From: Paenibacillus hamazuiensis
GTDB taxonomy: Bacteria; Bacillota; Bacilli; Paenibacillales; NBRC-103111
NCBI RefSeq assembly: GCF_023276405.1
Contig: NZ_JALRMO010000001.1
Span: forward strand, 3,410,001-3,474,000
Direction of reading: 5' to 3'
DNA: 64,000 nt
The notes beneath the pieces are model-generated. The model searched no databases and was not told the DNA's origin. It worked only from the letters and a program-made list of their open reading frames with translations. Positions 33,426 through 42,195 of the stretch are shown here, piece after piece. The first letter of the stretch is position 1, and every line of letters starts with the position of its first letter. A program made the translations under genes and the position numbers.

Positions 33426-33779
33426 TTATCTCTGAAAAGTTGACCAAACGGACAAAGAGAATACACCGGCAATCGGCAGTACCAAGCGGCGGAAGCGCGG
33501 ATCCGGATGATAGCCGAACATATAAGGATATGTGTATGGGAATGGATATGAGTATGGGTGCGAATACGGGGAAGTATACGGAAACGCCGGCGGAAACCCG
33601 AACGGATCAAAGGCTCTTGCCTCTATCTCGGCGATATCGCCGATCGGTACCGCCAAATACAAGCGTTCTTCGTCCACATGCTCTACAATCCCGTCGTACA
33701 TGCTCCCATCCGTCATGCTAATGACTACATACTTGTGCATATGTCTCCTGCAAAAGGCGACCACTTCCGTTTTATCCAT
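33426..33779 (-). CDS. Sm-like small protein with Tyr/Pro-rich tail
   Basis: A 117-residue protein from ATG 33779 (GGGAGGGG 10 bases before). Residues about 15-55, KYVVISMTDGSMYDGIVEHV and EERLYLAVPIGD, have the beta-strand pattern of Sm-like/DUF2642-type small barrels. A tail rich in Tyr, Pro, Phe and Ser follows (PYTSPYSHPYSYPFPYTYPY), and then a hydrophobic C-terminus. Tyr/Pro-rich tails occur in spore coat proteins, which makes a spore role possible but unproven. Confidence 0.6.
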   Translation of the reverse strand: MDKTEVVAFCRRHMHKYVVISMTDGSMYDGIVEHVDEERLYLAVPIGDIAEIEARAFDPFGFPPAFPYTSPYSHPYSYPFPYTYPYMFGYHPDPRFRRLVLPIAGVFSLSVWSTFQR

Positions 33780-33947
33780 AATTTCAAAGCCCCTCCCTAT
33801 CGGCAATCACTTAAAATCAGGATATTCGCCCACATCGAATAGGTTCCTGCGCAAAATTAGACCGATAGTCTATAATCCGGTAGACTGGCGACGTTTTTTG
33901 GCATATACTTAAAACAACCGGAATTTCGAACGTGGGAGGTGATTCCG

Positions 33948-35870
33948 TTGTCCGATTTGATGAGAGCCGCGACGCGCAAAAAAAAGCAGTACATGATCGA
34001 CGTCGCGCTCCGCATGTTTATCGAAAAAGGCTTCGAAAACGTGTCTGTCGACGATATTATCGCCGCCACCAATACGTCCAAAGGGACGTTTTACCACTAT
34101 TTCAAAAGCAAGGACGAAATTATCCGCGAAGTTCCCAAACGTCAGGACGACATCATCCGCAAATGGATGAAAGAACCGACATCCAAGGTGCCGTCCCTGG
34201 AAACGCATATAAACCGGTTGTTTTTAGACTTGGCGTACAATATTCGCAAACATCCGAAGCTGATCCGCAGCCTGTTGTCGATGTCGCTGCAAAACGGCCC
34301 GCTGGCGAATCCGGAAAAAGACCATCAGCAGCTGCTCTACAACAGTTTGCTGCATTGGCTTCCGGATCAAAGCAAAGTGGAGCTGTTAGTTTCCGTTTAT
34401 TGGGGAACGCTGTTAACCTGGTGTACGGATGAACAAGGAAATTTGGTTGAAATGGTTCGCGAACGGCTCGCCAGAGTGTGGTCCGGCATACGCACGGATC
34501 AGCCGGTGGCGCCGATTCAGCTCGAACCGAAAACGAAGGAGGAAACGACCATGAGAGTAGCGATCATTGGAGGCGGTCTCGCCGGGTTGACCGCGGCCGC
34601 ATATTTGTCCGAGCATTCGGGCGTAGAAGGTGTTTTGTTCGAACGCAGTCCTCAGTTGGGGGGCCGTGCCTTTACCTATGAAAAATCCGGCTTTACGCTC
34701 AACTACGGAGCGCATGCCATCTACGGCATCGACCGCCACAGCATCGCCGGCATGGAGCGGGAGCTCGGACTTTCCTTCAGCTCCAAACAAGTCGATAAAC
34801 GCAAGGTCATGTATGCGAAACACGGGCAGCTCACTCCCGCTCCGCTCGATTTCGTCAATCTGATGCGAACGGAATTGCTCAGCACGATGCAAAAGGTGCG
34901 TTTTGTCGGGGAGATCACGGCGATCATCGCCCACATCCATAACGTCAAAAATTACGCGACGTTGGGCGACTATTTGGCTGAATCGGATGCAGACGAGGAT
35001 GTCAAGGAGCTTTGGGAGCATCTCGTATGCTCGAACTTCTTCATCACTCCGGAGGAAGCGCGCAAAGTGCCCGGTCCGGTCATCAGCGAATATTATCAGA
35101 ACCTGTTTCTGTCGAGCCGCCCCGTCAATTACATTCTCGGCAGCTGGGCCGTCATCACGAACCAGCTGCGGCAAAAAATCGAATTGTCGGATCGGTGGGA
35201 GATCGCATTGCAGGAAGGCGTGGACGGTATCCGCTATGCCGACCGGCAGTATTACCTTAAGACGAAAAACCGCGAGCTCGCTTTCGACCGAGTCATTTTC
35301 GCCATGCCGGTTCAGCAGGTCGTCAAGCTGCTCAAGGGCACGGCGTGGGAGCCGTTCGTAGCGCCTTACGAAAACAACACGGCAACCGAGGTTATGGTGT
35401 ACGATGTCGGCCTCTCCAAAGTCGTCGCCCGTCCGTTCAGCTACATCAGCGATATGGACAACAAGCTGTTCATCAGCGACGTGTCGGCGACCGACCATAC
35501 GCTTGTGCCGGAAGGCGGGCAGCTGCTGCAAGGAATCGCCTATTTAAAGGACAGCTTCGATGATGAAACGGAGCGGAAAACATATCTGGACAGCAAGACG
35601 GAGCAAATGGAACAATTGTTCGATCATTATTATCCGGGCTGGCGGGACCATGTAGCCGTAAAACGGGTTTCGAAGAAAGCGATGGTTTCCAGCGTAAAAA
35701 ACACCGTGGACAACAAGCTGCTGCCGGTTCGTATAGAAAGCGTGCCGTTCGTTTTCTGCGGCGACGGCTGCGAAGGCAAAGGCGAGCTGGCGGAGCGCGC
35801 ATTTTCCAGCGCCCGGCAGGCGGCGAAGCTGATTTTGGAGGAGCTGCGGCAGCCGATCGCCTCCAGGTAA
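33948..35870 (+). CDS. TetR regulator fused in frame to an FAD-dependent amine oxidase/phytoene desaturase-like enzyme
   Basis: One open frame of 640 codons starts at TTG 33948 (GGGAGG 8 bases before). Residues 1-195 are a complete TetR regulator: the DNA-binding helices are VSVDDIIAATNTSKGTFYHY, followed by a helical ligand domain ending at about WSGIRTDQ. Residue 202 is a Met that begins a complete FAD oxidoreductase: MRVAIIGGGLAGLTAAAYL (dinucleotide fold), FERSPQLGGRAF, and the C-terminal FAD motif CGDGCEGKGELAERAFSSAR. AAGGAGG at 34536-34542, 8 bases before that Met, means the enzyme could also be made alone. Normally these are two genes; the fusion is clear in sequence, its use in the cell is not known. 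Confidence 0.88.
   Translation: MSDLMRAATRKKKQYMIDVALRMFIEKGFENVSVDDIIAATNTSKGTFYHYFKSKDEIIREVPKRQDDIIRKWMKEPTSKVPSLETHINRLFLDLAYNIRKHPKLIRSLLSMSLQNGPLANPEKDHQQLLYNSLLHWLPDQSKVELLVSVYWGTLLTWCTDEQGNLVEMVRERLARVWSGIRTDQPVAPIQLEPKTKEETTMRVAIIGGGLAGLTAAAYLSEHSGVEGVLFERSPQLGGRAFTYEKSGFTLNYGAHAIYGIDRHSIAGMERELGLSFSSKQVDKRKVMYAKHGQLTPAPLDFVNLMRTELLSTMQKVRFVGEITAIIAHIHNVKNYATLGDYLAESDADEDVKELWEHLVCSNFFITPEEARKVPGPVISEYYQNLFLSSRPVNYILGSWAVITNQLRQKIELSDRWEIALQEGVDGIRYADRQYYLKTKNRELAFDRVIFAMPVQQVVKLLKGTAWEPFVAPYENNTATEVMVYDVGLSKVVARPFSYISDMDNKLFISDVSATDHTLVPEGGQLLQGIAYLKDSFDDETERKTYLDSKTEQMEQLFDHYYPGWRDHVAVKRVSKKAMVSSVKNTVDNKLLPVRIESVPFVFCGDGCEGKGELAERAFSSARQAAKLILEELRQPIASR
34536..34553 (+). promoter_or_regulatory. 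Internal ribosome binding site and ATG for the oxidoreductase half
   Basis: AAGGAGG, an 8-base spacer and ATG lie inside the fused reading frame exactly where the FAD domain begins. This is as good a start as that of any other gene in the window. Confidence 0.75.
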
Positions 35871-35905
35871 CCCCATCTTTTCAAAAAAAGGGCAAATGTA
35901 GAGAT

Positions 35906-35949
35906 GACCTTGAAAGTCTCCTTTTTTCGACAGGAGATCCGTCAAGGTC
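35906..35949 (+). terminator. Probable terminator after the TetR-oxidoreductase gene
   Basis: GACCTTGA/TCAAGGTC and, inside, TCTCCT/AGGAGA form a long hairpin starting 36 bp after the stop. The T content after it is only moderate (TTCTTCGTT), so termination strength is uncertain. It could serve both this gene and the convergent gene at 35970. Confidence 0.5.
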
Positions 35950-35969
35950 TTCTTCGTTATTGAAGGCGG

Positions 35970-36362
35970 CTAGGAAACGGACTTCCCTTTGTTATCCGCC
36001 ATATATTGGGTTGAGCCTACGTATTCGCGGAACGATCGAATCCGGTCTTTTTCGAATTCAAACAGTATTGCCAGTTCATTGCCGTAGGGTGCGCCATCCA
36101 AAGTCCCTTCCGCACGGAACACCACGATCCCGCAGCGGTCATCCTCCAATTCGATAACCGGGGTCAGCCGAACCGCCAAATGTTCGCGCTCGAACCGGAT
36201 CAACTCTTCGAAGCGCCTCGTGCCCCGCTGTTCTCCCTTCCATTCCGCAAGCGGTAGCGGAACGGTAAAATAAAAATCCTCGGATACGAGGGAAAGAAAA
36301 TCCGCAACCTCCCCTTCTTCAATTGCCCGGCGAAAAGCTAAAAAAGCCTCGTTTTTCCGCAT
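35970..36362 (-). CDS. SnoaL/NTF2-like fold protein
   Basis: A 130-residue protein from ATG 36362 (GGAGAAAAGG before it). The pattern FLAFRRAIEEGEVADFLSLV, EDFYFTVPLP, RFEELIRFEREH and then strands ending IRSFREYVGSTQY fits the alpha+beta cone of SnoaL/ketosteroid-isomerase-like proteins. Such proteins are small enzymes or binding proteins for hydrophobic molecules. No catalytic pair is certain. It converges on the oxidoreductase gene. Confidence 0.75.
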   Translation of the reverse strand: MRKNEAFLAFRRAIEEGEVADFLSLVSEDFYFTVPLPLAEWKGEQRGTRRFEELIRFEREHLAVRLTPVIELEDDRCGIVVFRAEGTLDGAPYGNELAILFEFEKDRIRSFREYVGSTQYMADNKGKSVS

Positions 36363-36556
36363 ATTCCTTTTCTCCTCTCCCATTTGTCTTCGAAGATAAG
36401 AATAACAGGAGAACAAGACAGAACCTGTCTTGTTTGGGGAAAATATCAATTTTTCTTACGAATCTTTTTATCCGGCTTGTTCATGTTGCTATCCCGACCC
36501 TCATACAGATAGATTAGGAATCCTGCATTCCGCGATCTGTACGAGAGGTGACGGAT

Positions 36557-36907
36557 ATGATGCAACCTGCCGAATATCAACACAGGTTAATGCAATTTCA
36601 GAAGGCTTATTGCTCCTCCATGGATTGGAAAACCATCGCCGTCAAACTTCACGAAAGAGTGATTTATTTTGCCCATCAAGCTTCCTTGCAGCAGGAGGGA
36701 TTGAAGAAGTTCGCTTGGGAGACGAAAGCGCTGCGCATATTAGATGACTTGACGCTGGGCATGAGGGAAGAGAAGTTGAGGGAAGGAGCCGATGAGGAGA
36801 TTTGCGATTATTTGATCATGATCTACCTCGCCTGCTCGATTCATTTGTCGGCAGGCAACGACCGGAAGGCGATCGAGCTTATGAAGGGATTGCTGCGGAA
36901 ACCATAG
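36557..36907 (+). CDS. Hypothetical protein upstream of a flagellin-like gene
   Basis: A 116-residue, mostly helical soluble protein (MMQPAEYQHRLMQFQKAYCS at the start; REEKLREGADEEICDYLIMI in the middle). GAGAGG precedes the ATG. Only 25 bp separate it from the flagellin-like gene, so they are likely co-transcribed. Size and helical content would allow a FliS-type export chaperone or regulator for that protein, but there is no clear match and I do not assign it. Confidence 0.6.
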   Translation: MMQPAEYQHRLMQFQKAYCSSMDWKTIAVKLHERVIYFAHQASLQQEGLKKFAWETKALRILDDLTLGMREEKLREGADEEICDYLIMIYLACSIHLSAGNDRKAIELMKGLLRKP

Positions 36908-36932
36908 CGTTTTTCAGAGGAGGCTGCAGAGG

Positions 36933-37748
36933 ATGAGTTTACAGTTCAGTTCGATTTTGCGGGCCGCTTTCAATTACAATCAGATGGAAAAGGCCAACGA
37001 GGTGTTACAGCGCCAACTGACGACCGGGAAAAAGTTTTCCTCCCCCGCCGACAATCCTTCCCTGTTCACCCGCATTTCCCGGTTTCAGCGCGAGGCTTCC
37101 GGCTATAGTGCGTATATAAGCAATATCGACGAAGGCAACACAGTCATGTCGATCGTCACGGACGCCGCATCCCGGCAGCTGTCGTTTTTGCAGAAAATGC
37201 TCGAGCTTGCGCAAAATGCCTCCAATTCGAATCAAAACGACAGGGACACCTACAATACGGAATATCAGAAGCTTTACTCCGAACTCGATCCAATCGTAAA
37301 TAACGCGACGTTCAACTCGCAAAAGCTGCTGGACGGCACCTATGCGGCAACAGGACTCATGATCGCAACCGGACCCGGTCAAACCTACGAATTAAAAATA
37401 GCCAATACGACCGCATCAGGATTAGGGTTATCCACAAGCGGATCGATCTCCTCGAAAAATGCCGCCACGACCGCAGCCGCCAATATTCAAAACGCGATCG
37501 TCATGCTTACGAATGCGCAAACCGGTTTCGGCACCGACGGGTTTATTTTGTCTTCACGTTCCAGCATCATGGAGAGCAAGCAGACGGAACTGAACGCGCT
37601 CGTCGAAAAATATCAGCACGTCGATTTGGTTCAGGTGTCGGCGCAATTGGATCAAAATAAACTCATTCAGCAGTATACACTTGCGGTCATTGCATCGATC
37701 ACACAATCTCAGCGGGATATGGTGAAATATCTTTTTTCGAACGTATAG
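36933..37748 (+). CDS. Flagellin / hook-associated protein (FlgL-like)
   Basis: The 271-residue protein has the N-terminal coiled-coil flagellin domain (QMEKANEVLQRQLTTGKKFS, PADNPSLFTRISRFQREASG) and the matching C-terminal domain (QLDQNKLIQQYTLAVIASIT). The middle is short (about 130-200), so it is closer to a minimal flagellin or FlgL-type filament/junction protein than to a full flagellin. The two terminal domains pair in the assembled filament. GAGGAGG lies before the ATG. No other flagellar genes are near. Confidence 0.85.
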   Translation: MSLQFSSILRAAFNYNQMEKANEVLQRQLTTGKKFSSPADNPSLFTRISRFQREASGYSAYISNIDEGNTVMSIVTDAASRQLSFLQKMLELAQNASNSNQNDRDTYNTEYQKLYSELDPIVNNATFNSQKLLDGTYAATGLMIATGPGQTYELKIANTTASGLGLSTSGSISSKNAATTAAANIQNAIVMLTNAQTGFGTDGFILSSRSSIMESKQTELNALVEKYQHVDLVQVSAQLDQNKLIQQYTLAVIASITQSQRDMVKYLFSNV

Positions 37749-37769
37749 GAACAACACTCCGGTTACCCG

Positions 37770-37808
37770 AAGCTGCCGCGATGCTGATGTCATCGCGGCA
37801 GCTTTTTA
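37770..37808 (+). terminator. Terminator after the flagellin-like gene (bidirectional)
   Basis: AAGCTGCCGCGATG and CATCGCGGCAGCTT form a perfect 14-bp stem with a 7-nt loop, followed by TTTATG. It lies between two convergent genes and its right edge touches the stop of the GH26-like gene. Confidence 0.85.
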
Positions 37809-40049
37809 TGTCAATAGCGTGACGAGCGCTTGTACGGTTTTGAAAAGGGCGGCCGCAAGCTTCGCGAGGCCGGTGATCAGGCCCGGAACGCTGATGCCGG
37901 GCGCTCGCTCTGCGCCGGGGGCGCCGGCTGTGGCGGATGAGGCGGGTGAGGCGGGCTGCGCCGCATCCACCGCGGCAGCCGCGGAGGCGGGGCCGCCTGC
38001 CCCGGCAGCGGTTGAGCCGCCGCCCTGCGGAGCGGCGGCGCTCAGCTTGTCGCCCGGGGACGGGGCGACACCGCTTTGGCCGGCGGCAGCCGAAAGGCCC
38101 GCCGCTTTGATTTGCACGGTGCGGGACGCCCCGTCCCAGCTCACCGTGCCGCCGAACGCCTCGCCGACGAAGCGGGCGGGCGCCATCGTAAAGCCGTTCA
38201 CGAGCTGCGCCGGCGTCTCGAGTTCGACTGTCTTGCCCCCGACAGTCGCCCGTTTGTCGCCGATTTTCAGCACGACGGTCGCATCGCCCTTCCGCGCGGT
38301 CGCGGTTTGCGTCGCCGCGTCCCATGTAATCGCGGCGCCGAACGATTCGAAAATCGCCCGCAGCGGCGCCATCGTGCTGCCCGAAATAATGACCGGCGGC
38401 TGCTCGTACTTCTGATCGGCGCCGTTGATGGCGACGGACACCTGCGAGCGGATCGGGAACGTGCTGCTCCCCGCCTTCTCGCCGTTTTTATTATAGACCG
38501 CAATCTCGAATACGGAGCCGTCAGGCACTTGTCCGGCCTCCAGCTCGATGCCGTACGGCGCCTCCGTCCGGGTCGCGATCACCTTTCCGTTCAGCGAATA
38601 TTCCAGCTTGCCGATGTAAATGTCGGGAATTTTGACGAATGGGTGGATCGTCGTTTTTTTGGCAAACGCCGCGGTCCCGCCCAGCTTGACGAAGCCGACG
38701 CCGTCCGCCGGTTTGGCCCCGTTTTCCACCTTGCTTAAATAAAACGGGCTGGAGATGAGCTTCGCATAAGCCGCCTTCAGCTCCGGGTTCGCGCTGAGCA
38801 AATAATTGTTGCGCGACTCCCTGTCTTTCAAGTCGACGTTATACCACGTGATCGCTTTCAGTCGCGGATATTTGTGCGGCATCACATTATACAGGCGGTC
38901 CATGTTCATCAGCGCCCAATCCGTAAACGATTCCTCAGGAATGTGCGCATAATGCGAAACCGCCGTTTCGCTAATCATCAGCGGCTTGCGGTCGGCATAC
39001 GTTCTGTACAGCTCATCCAACCGTTCCACGGGGCTCGTACCCTGCATGTTGGCCTGCTGCGGATCGCCGTTCTCGTACGGCTCGGTATACAAGCTGACGC
39101 CGACCCAATCGACGTAATCGTCCCCGGGATAATACGCATGCATCGAATAAGCGGGAACGTCGCCCGGGCTCCACACCATCGCCACGTTTGGCGCTTCCTC
39201 GGCCATCACGTCGTGGACGAGACGGAATTTTTCGATATATTTTTGCGGATCCCCGTGCCACGGAACCCAGTCTCCGTTCATCTCGCTGGCGTAGCGGAGA
39301 AAGATCGGAATGCCGGACGCCTTCGCGTCGCGCGCCCACCTGCGCAGGTAATCGTTATCGGCGACCGTGTCAAGGCCGCCCGTCGGCTCCCAGCCGATCT
39401 GCAAAGCGGCGCCGGCCTCCTTGGCCCGCATCGCGTGCTGCTTCGGAAACTCTTTGCCGACCTGCGAATACGCCAAAAAAATCGCATGCGGCTTGCCGTA
39501 CACCTTTTCCGCGCGGGTAAAATAGTTCAGCATCTCCGGGTCCTGTTCGGAATACATGCCGATGTACAGCCCGTATTCGGGCTCGAATTTGGCCAGCTTG
39601 CCGCCGGCCGGAGCCGCTTCCCGCCGCAGCGTATCCTCGTCTGCGACCGACATATAAGCTTCGATCGTCGTGCGGATTTGCTCCGCTCGCTGCATTTTGA
39701 CAGCGCCCCAGTCTTTGCCCGCTTTCAGCCAATATGTATTTTCCAGCTCGTAGTAACGGATCGCCTCGTCATATTGCTTGATGCTGTCAAAGTATTCGTC
39801 CAGACGTCCGCAAAAGAGCGCAGCGTTTTCCCAATCGCCCTTTGACGCATAAAAGTCGACCAAAAACTTCCAATGCGGCACCGCATCGGCCGGTTTGCCC
39901 GATTTGACGGCGGCATCGGCCGCCTGCCAGCGGTCCCATATCGCATCCGCCCGCACGGTTTGCGGCTCGGATAAACCTGCGCAGAGCGCCAGCGTCAGCA
40001 GCAGGCTGATTGCCGGCTTCGTCCATTTTTTCCTAGGTTCGCGACTCAT
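37806..40049 (-). CDS. Secreted GH26-like glycoside hydrolase with copper-amine-oxidase-type domain
   Basis: The 747-residue protein starts at ATG 40049 (GAGG 7 bases before) with a signal peptide that ends at about VRA-DA (residue 34). Residues 36-125 are helical, TPR-like. Residues about 155-490 look like a GH26 (beta-mannanase-type) barrel: FLRYASEMNGDW carries the likely acid/base E256, and PLMISETAVSHY the likely nucleophile E361; HAYYPGDDYVDWVGVSLY is also typical. Residues about 560-680 are a Cu-amine-oxidase N-domain (VIISGSTMAPLRAIFESFGA), common in Paenibacillus surface proteins. The tail is Ala/Pro/Gly-rich and ends in a hydrophobic segment that may anchor it. The substrate is unproven. 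Confidence 0.82.
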   Translation of the reverse strand: MSREPRKKWTKPAISLLLTLALCAGLSEPQTVRADAIWDRWQAADAAVKSGKPADAVPHWKFLVDFYASKGDWENAALFCGRLDEYFDSIKQYDEAIRYYELENTYWLKAGKDWGAVKMQRAEQIRTTIEAYMSVADEDTLRREAAPAGGKLAKFEPEYGLYIGMYSEQDPEMLNYFTRAEKVYGKPHAIFLAYSQVGKEFPKQHAMRAKEAGAALQIGWEPTGGLDTVADNDYLRRWARDAKASGIPIFLRYASEMNGDWVPWHGDPQKYIEKFRLVHDVMAEEAPNVAMVWSPGDVPAYSMHAYYPGDDYVDWVGVSLYTEPYENGDPQQANMQGTSPVERLDELYRTYADRKPLMISETAVSHYAHIPEESFTDWALMNMDRLYNVMPHKYPRLKAITWYNVDLKDRESRNNYLLSANPELKAAYAKLISSPFYLSKVENGAKPADGVGFVKLGGTAAFAKKTTIHPFVKIPDIYIGKLEYSLNGKVIATRTEAPYGIELEAGQVPDGSVFEIAVYNKNGEKAGSSTFPIRSQVSVAINGADQKYEQPPVIISGSTMAPLRAIFESFGAAITWDAATQTATARKGDATVVLKIGDKRATVGGKTVELETPAQLVNGFTMAPARFVGEAFGGTVSWDGASRTVQIKAAGLSAAAGQSGVAPSPGDKLSAAAPQGGGSTAAGAGGPASAAAAVDAAQPASPASSATAGAPGAERAPGISVPGLITGLAKLAAALFKTVQALVTLLT

Positions 40050-40279
40050 GTTGTTTCCTCGTTTCGTTCGTAAAATAAGTGCCTTGTCTCCGATAGTAAA
40101 GCATGCGGGGTGGGATGTAAAGGATCGGCAAGCCGGGAAACTTCCGTTTTTCTGCCTGCGGGATAATGCGTTGTTTGCCTGACTGTACGCCGACGGCCCC
40201 GACCAGGGGACCCCGACTCGCGAGAAAAAGCCGGCAAGCGATTGTACGCCTGCCGGCCTGCATGAACGGAGCTTATCTA

Positions 40280-41155
40280 TTAGCATTCTGCCCCGGTCAT
40301 TTCATTTGTAAACATTTGCTTGTATGCTTGCGGAGTCAGCTTGGACGCCGATTCCGGCGCATAATGGATTTGCAGCGAACGACGGCGTTTGGTCGAGAAA
40401 TTCGGCGGCGTTCCGTGATGCAAGAGCCCGGAGAAGATGAGCGCCCCGCCCGGCTTCAGCGGCACGGCGACGTCGTGCTCAACCTTCACGCTGACATCGC
40501 ACAGCTGCCAGTCCCGCACCGCATAATGCGGAGTCGCCCCTTCCCGGTGAGAGTAAGGAATGACGTGCATGCAGCCGTTATCGAGCTCGGCCGGGTCGAG
40601 CGCAATCCAAATGCCGATCACCGACTTGTCGTAGGCCAAATTTCCGTAAGCCATGTCCTGATGCCAAGGTTTTTCCGCTCCGCCCGAGGGGGGCTTCAGT
40701 ATCGCCTGATCCTGGGCCAGCTTCGGCTTTTCTCCGAACAGTTTTTCCATCGCATTCAGAATGGACGGATGATACGCAATATCCCGCAGGCGGGGCTCGT
40801 GGTCGACGTATTCGTAGATTTTGCGGGCGGCAAGCTCCTTTTCCTCATCGGTATGGAGCTCGGCTTTCGGCTTCACAAACTGCACCTTCGAGCCGAGCGA
40901 ACGGTCGAATAAAATATCCATCAGCGCTTCGATGGACGTTCGGATCTCCTGTTCGCCGAGCACCTCGTCGACAACCAAGTAGCCGCGTTCCCAAAACTGT
41001 TTTACATGCTCTTCGTTCAAATCCCCGATGCGGGAAATCCGCTCCTCCGCGATCGCATCGTATCGGTATAAGGTGTCCGCAATCGTCTGCGCCAGCTGAA
41101 CTTCATCCGGGGTATCGTACGAATGCAGCGTGCGATTTTGATATACTTTCCCCAT
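40280..41155 (-). CDS. Phytanoyl-CoA dioxygenase (PhyH) family protein
   Basis: This is a 291-residue Fe(II)/2-oxoglutarate-type oxygenase from ATG 41155 (AAGGAGG 6 bases before). The iron ligands are visible as H165-x-D167 in KPWHQDMAYG and H246 or H247 in LLHHGTPP, and a later Arg in KRRRSLQIHY would bind 2-oxoglutarate. In Paenibacillus such enzymes often lie next to AraC regulators and hydroxylate small metabolites. An AraC gene lies 157 bp upstream on the same strand. Substrate unknown. Confidence 0.85.
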   Translation of the reverse strand: MGKVYQNRTLHSYDTPDEVQLAQTIADTLYRYDAIAEERISRIGDLNEEHVKQFWERGYLVVDEVLGEQEIRTSIEALMDILFDRSLGSKVQFVKPKAELHTDEEKELAARKIYEYVDHEPRLRDIAYHPSILNAMEKLFGEKPKLAQDQAILKPPSGGAEKPWHQDMAYGNLAYDKSVIGIWIALDPAELDNGCMHVIPYSHREGATPHYAVRDWQLCDVSVKVEHDVAVPLKPGGALIFSGLLHHGTPPNFSTKRRRSLQIHYAPESASKLTPQAYKQMFTNEMTGAEC

Positions 41156-41312
41156 ATCGCGCCTCCTTCGGCTCTTAAGCTTATGAGTTTGCTTTTCTAA
41201 GCTTATTGTAGCCGGGAAGCGATTTTCATCCAATGGCGGCAATCTTATATTATTTATACTTAAGCCGATAACGGACAGTTATGTCGGCCAGCTGCTGCAA
41301 GAGGGAGCAACG

Positions 41313-42152
41313 TTACCCTTTGTGCGGAAGGGATGGCGGCACATTGCCTTTGTATGCGGAGGGCGGCGCCCCGTAGCGGCCTTTGAACTGCTTGCTGAAC
41401 AAGTAAATGTTGCCGTAACCGAGAGCCTCCGCGACCTGGGATACGTTCATCGTCGTTTCGGAGAGCAGCGTCACCGCCCGTTCGAGGCGCACGTCCGTAA
41501 TATACTCCTTGATCGAAGTACCGGTATATTTTTTGAAAAGCAAGCTGAGATACTCCGGCGACAGCTGCACCTCGTCGGCAAGCTCCCGGTGGGAGATGCG
41601 CCGGCCGGGATTCTCACGGATTTTGCCGATCGCCCTGTCTATCAGCAGCTTGTGTTTGCCCGCCGGAGCAGCCTGCGATTCGTGCTGGAAACGGAACAAA
41701 TGAAGCATCGCCTGCTTCAGGATCAAATCGTATTCTTCGCCGTGCCACGCGTCCCCGGTATGGACGATTTGCAGCATCCGGTTCAGCAGCATCTCGAATA
41801 AAAACGTATCCTCCACCTGCGTAAACCGGCCCGGCATCCGCTGCGGATCGATAGGCTCCCCCGTCTTCCGATCAACGGCGTCAAAATGCGCGAAAATGAC
41901 GGTCAACCTGTCGTCCGGGTCCTGCTCCGCCTCCGGCCGGTCGCCGGGGCGAACGAGAAAGCAGCTTCCTTTGCGGATCGGATACGTTTGCCCGGCGACG
42001 ATCATCCGGCCCTTGCCGGACACCGCATACCACAAATCATAATCCGGCAAAGGCTTCGGATACCAGTTCCAGCCCGGCTCGCAGCGCGCTTTGCCGGTGT
42101 TCCGTTTGCGAATGAACCGGACGTCGCCGAGCGGAAACAGCTCCAGCTGCAT
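41313..42152 (-). CDS. AraC family transcriptional regulator (cupin sensor)
   Basis: The 279-residue protein has an N-terminal cupin-like sensor half (WYAVSGKGRMIVAGQTYPIR) and a C-terminal double helix-turn-helix (HRELADEVQLSPEYLSLLFK, VSQVAEALGYGNIYLFSKQF). It probably controls the PhyH gene that follows. The start ATG 42152 has GGAGG just before. The ligand is unknown. Confidence 0.9.
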   Translation of the reverse strand: MQLELFPLGDVRFIRKRNTGKARCEPGWNWYPKPLPDYDLWYAVSGKGRMIVAGQTYPIRKGSCFLVRPGDRPEAEQDPDDRLTVIFAHFDAVDRKTGEPIDPQRMPGRFTQVEDTFLFEMLLNRMLQIVHTGDAWHGEEYDLILKQAMLHLFRFQHESQAAPAGKHKLLIDRAIGKIRENPGRRISHRELADEVQLSPEYLSLLFKKYTGTSIKEYITDVRLERAVTLLSETTMNVSQVAEALGYGNIYLFSKQFKGRYGAPPSAYKGNVPPSLPHKG

Positions 42153-42195
42153 CGGCTTCCCTCCTCTGGTTTTCGGCGCCGTGCGGCGCGGCCTG

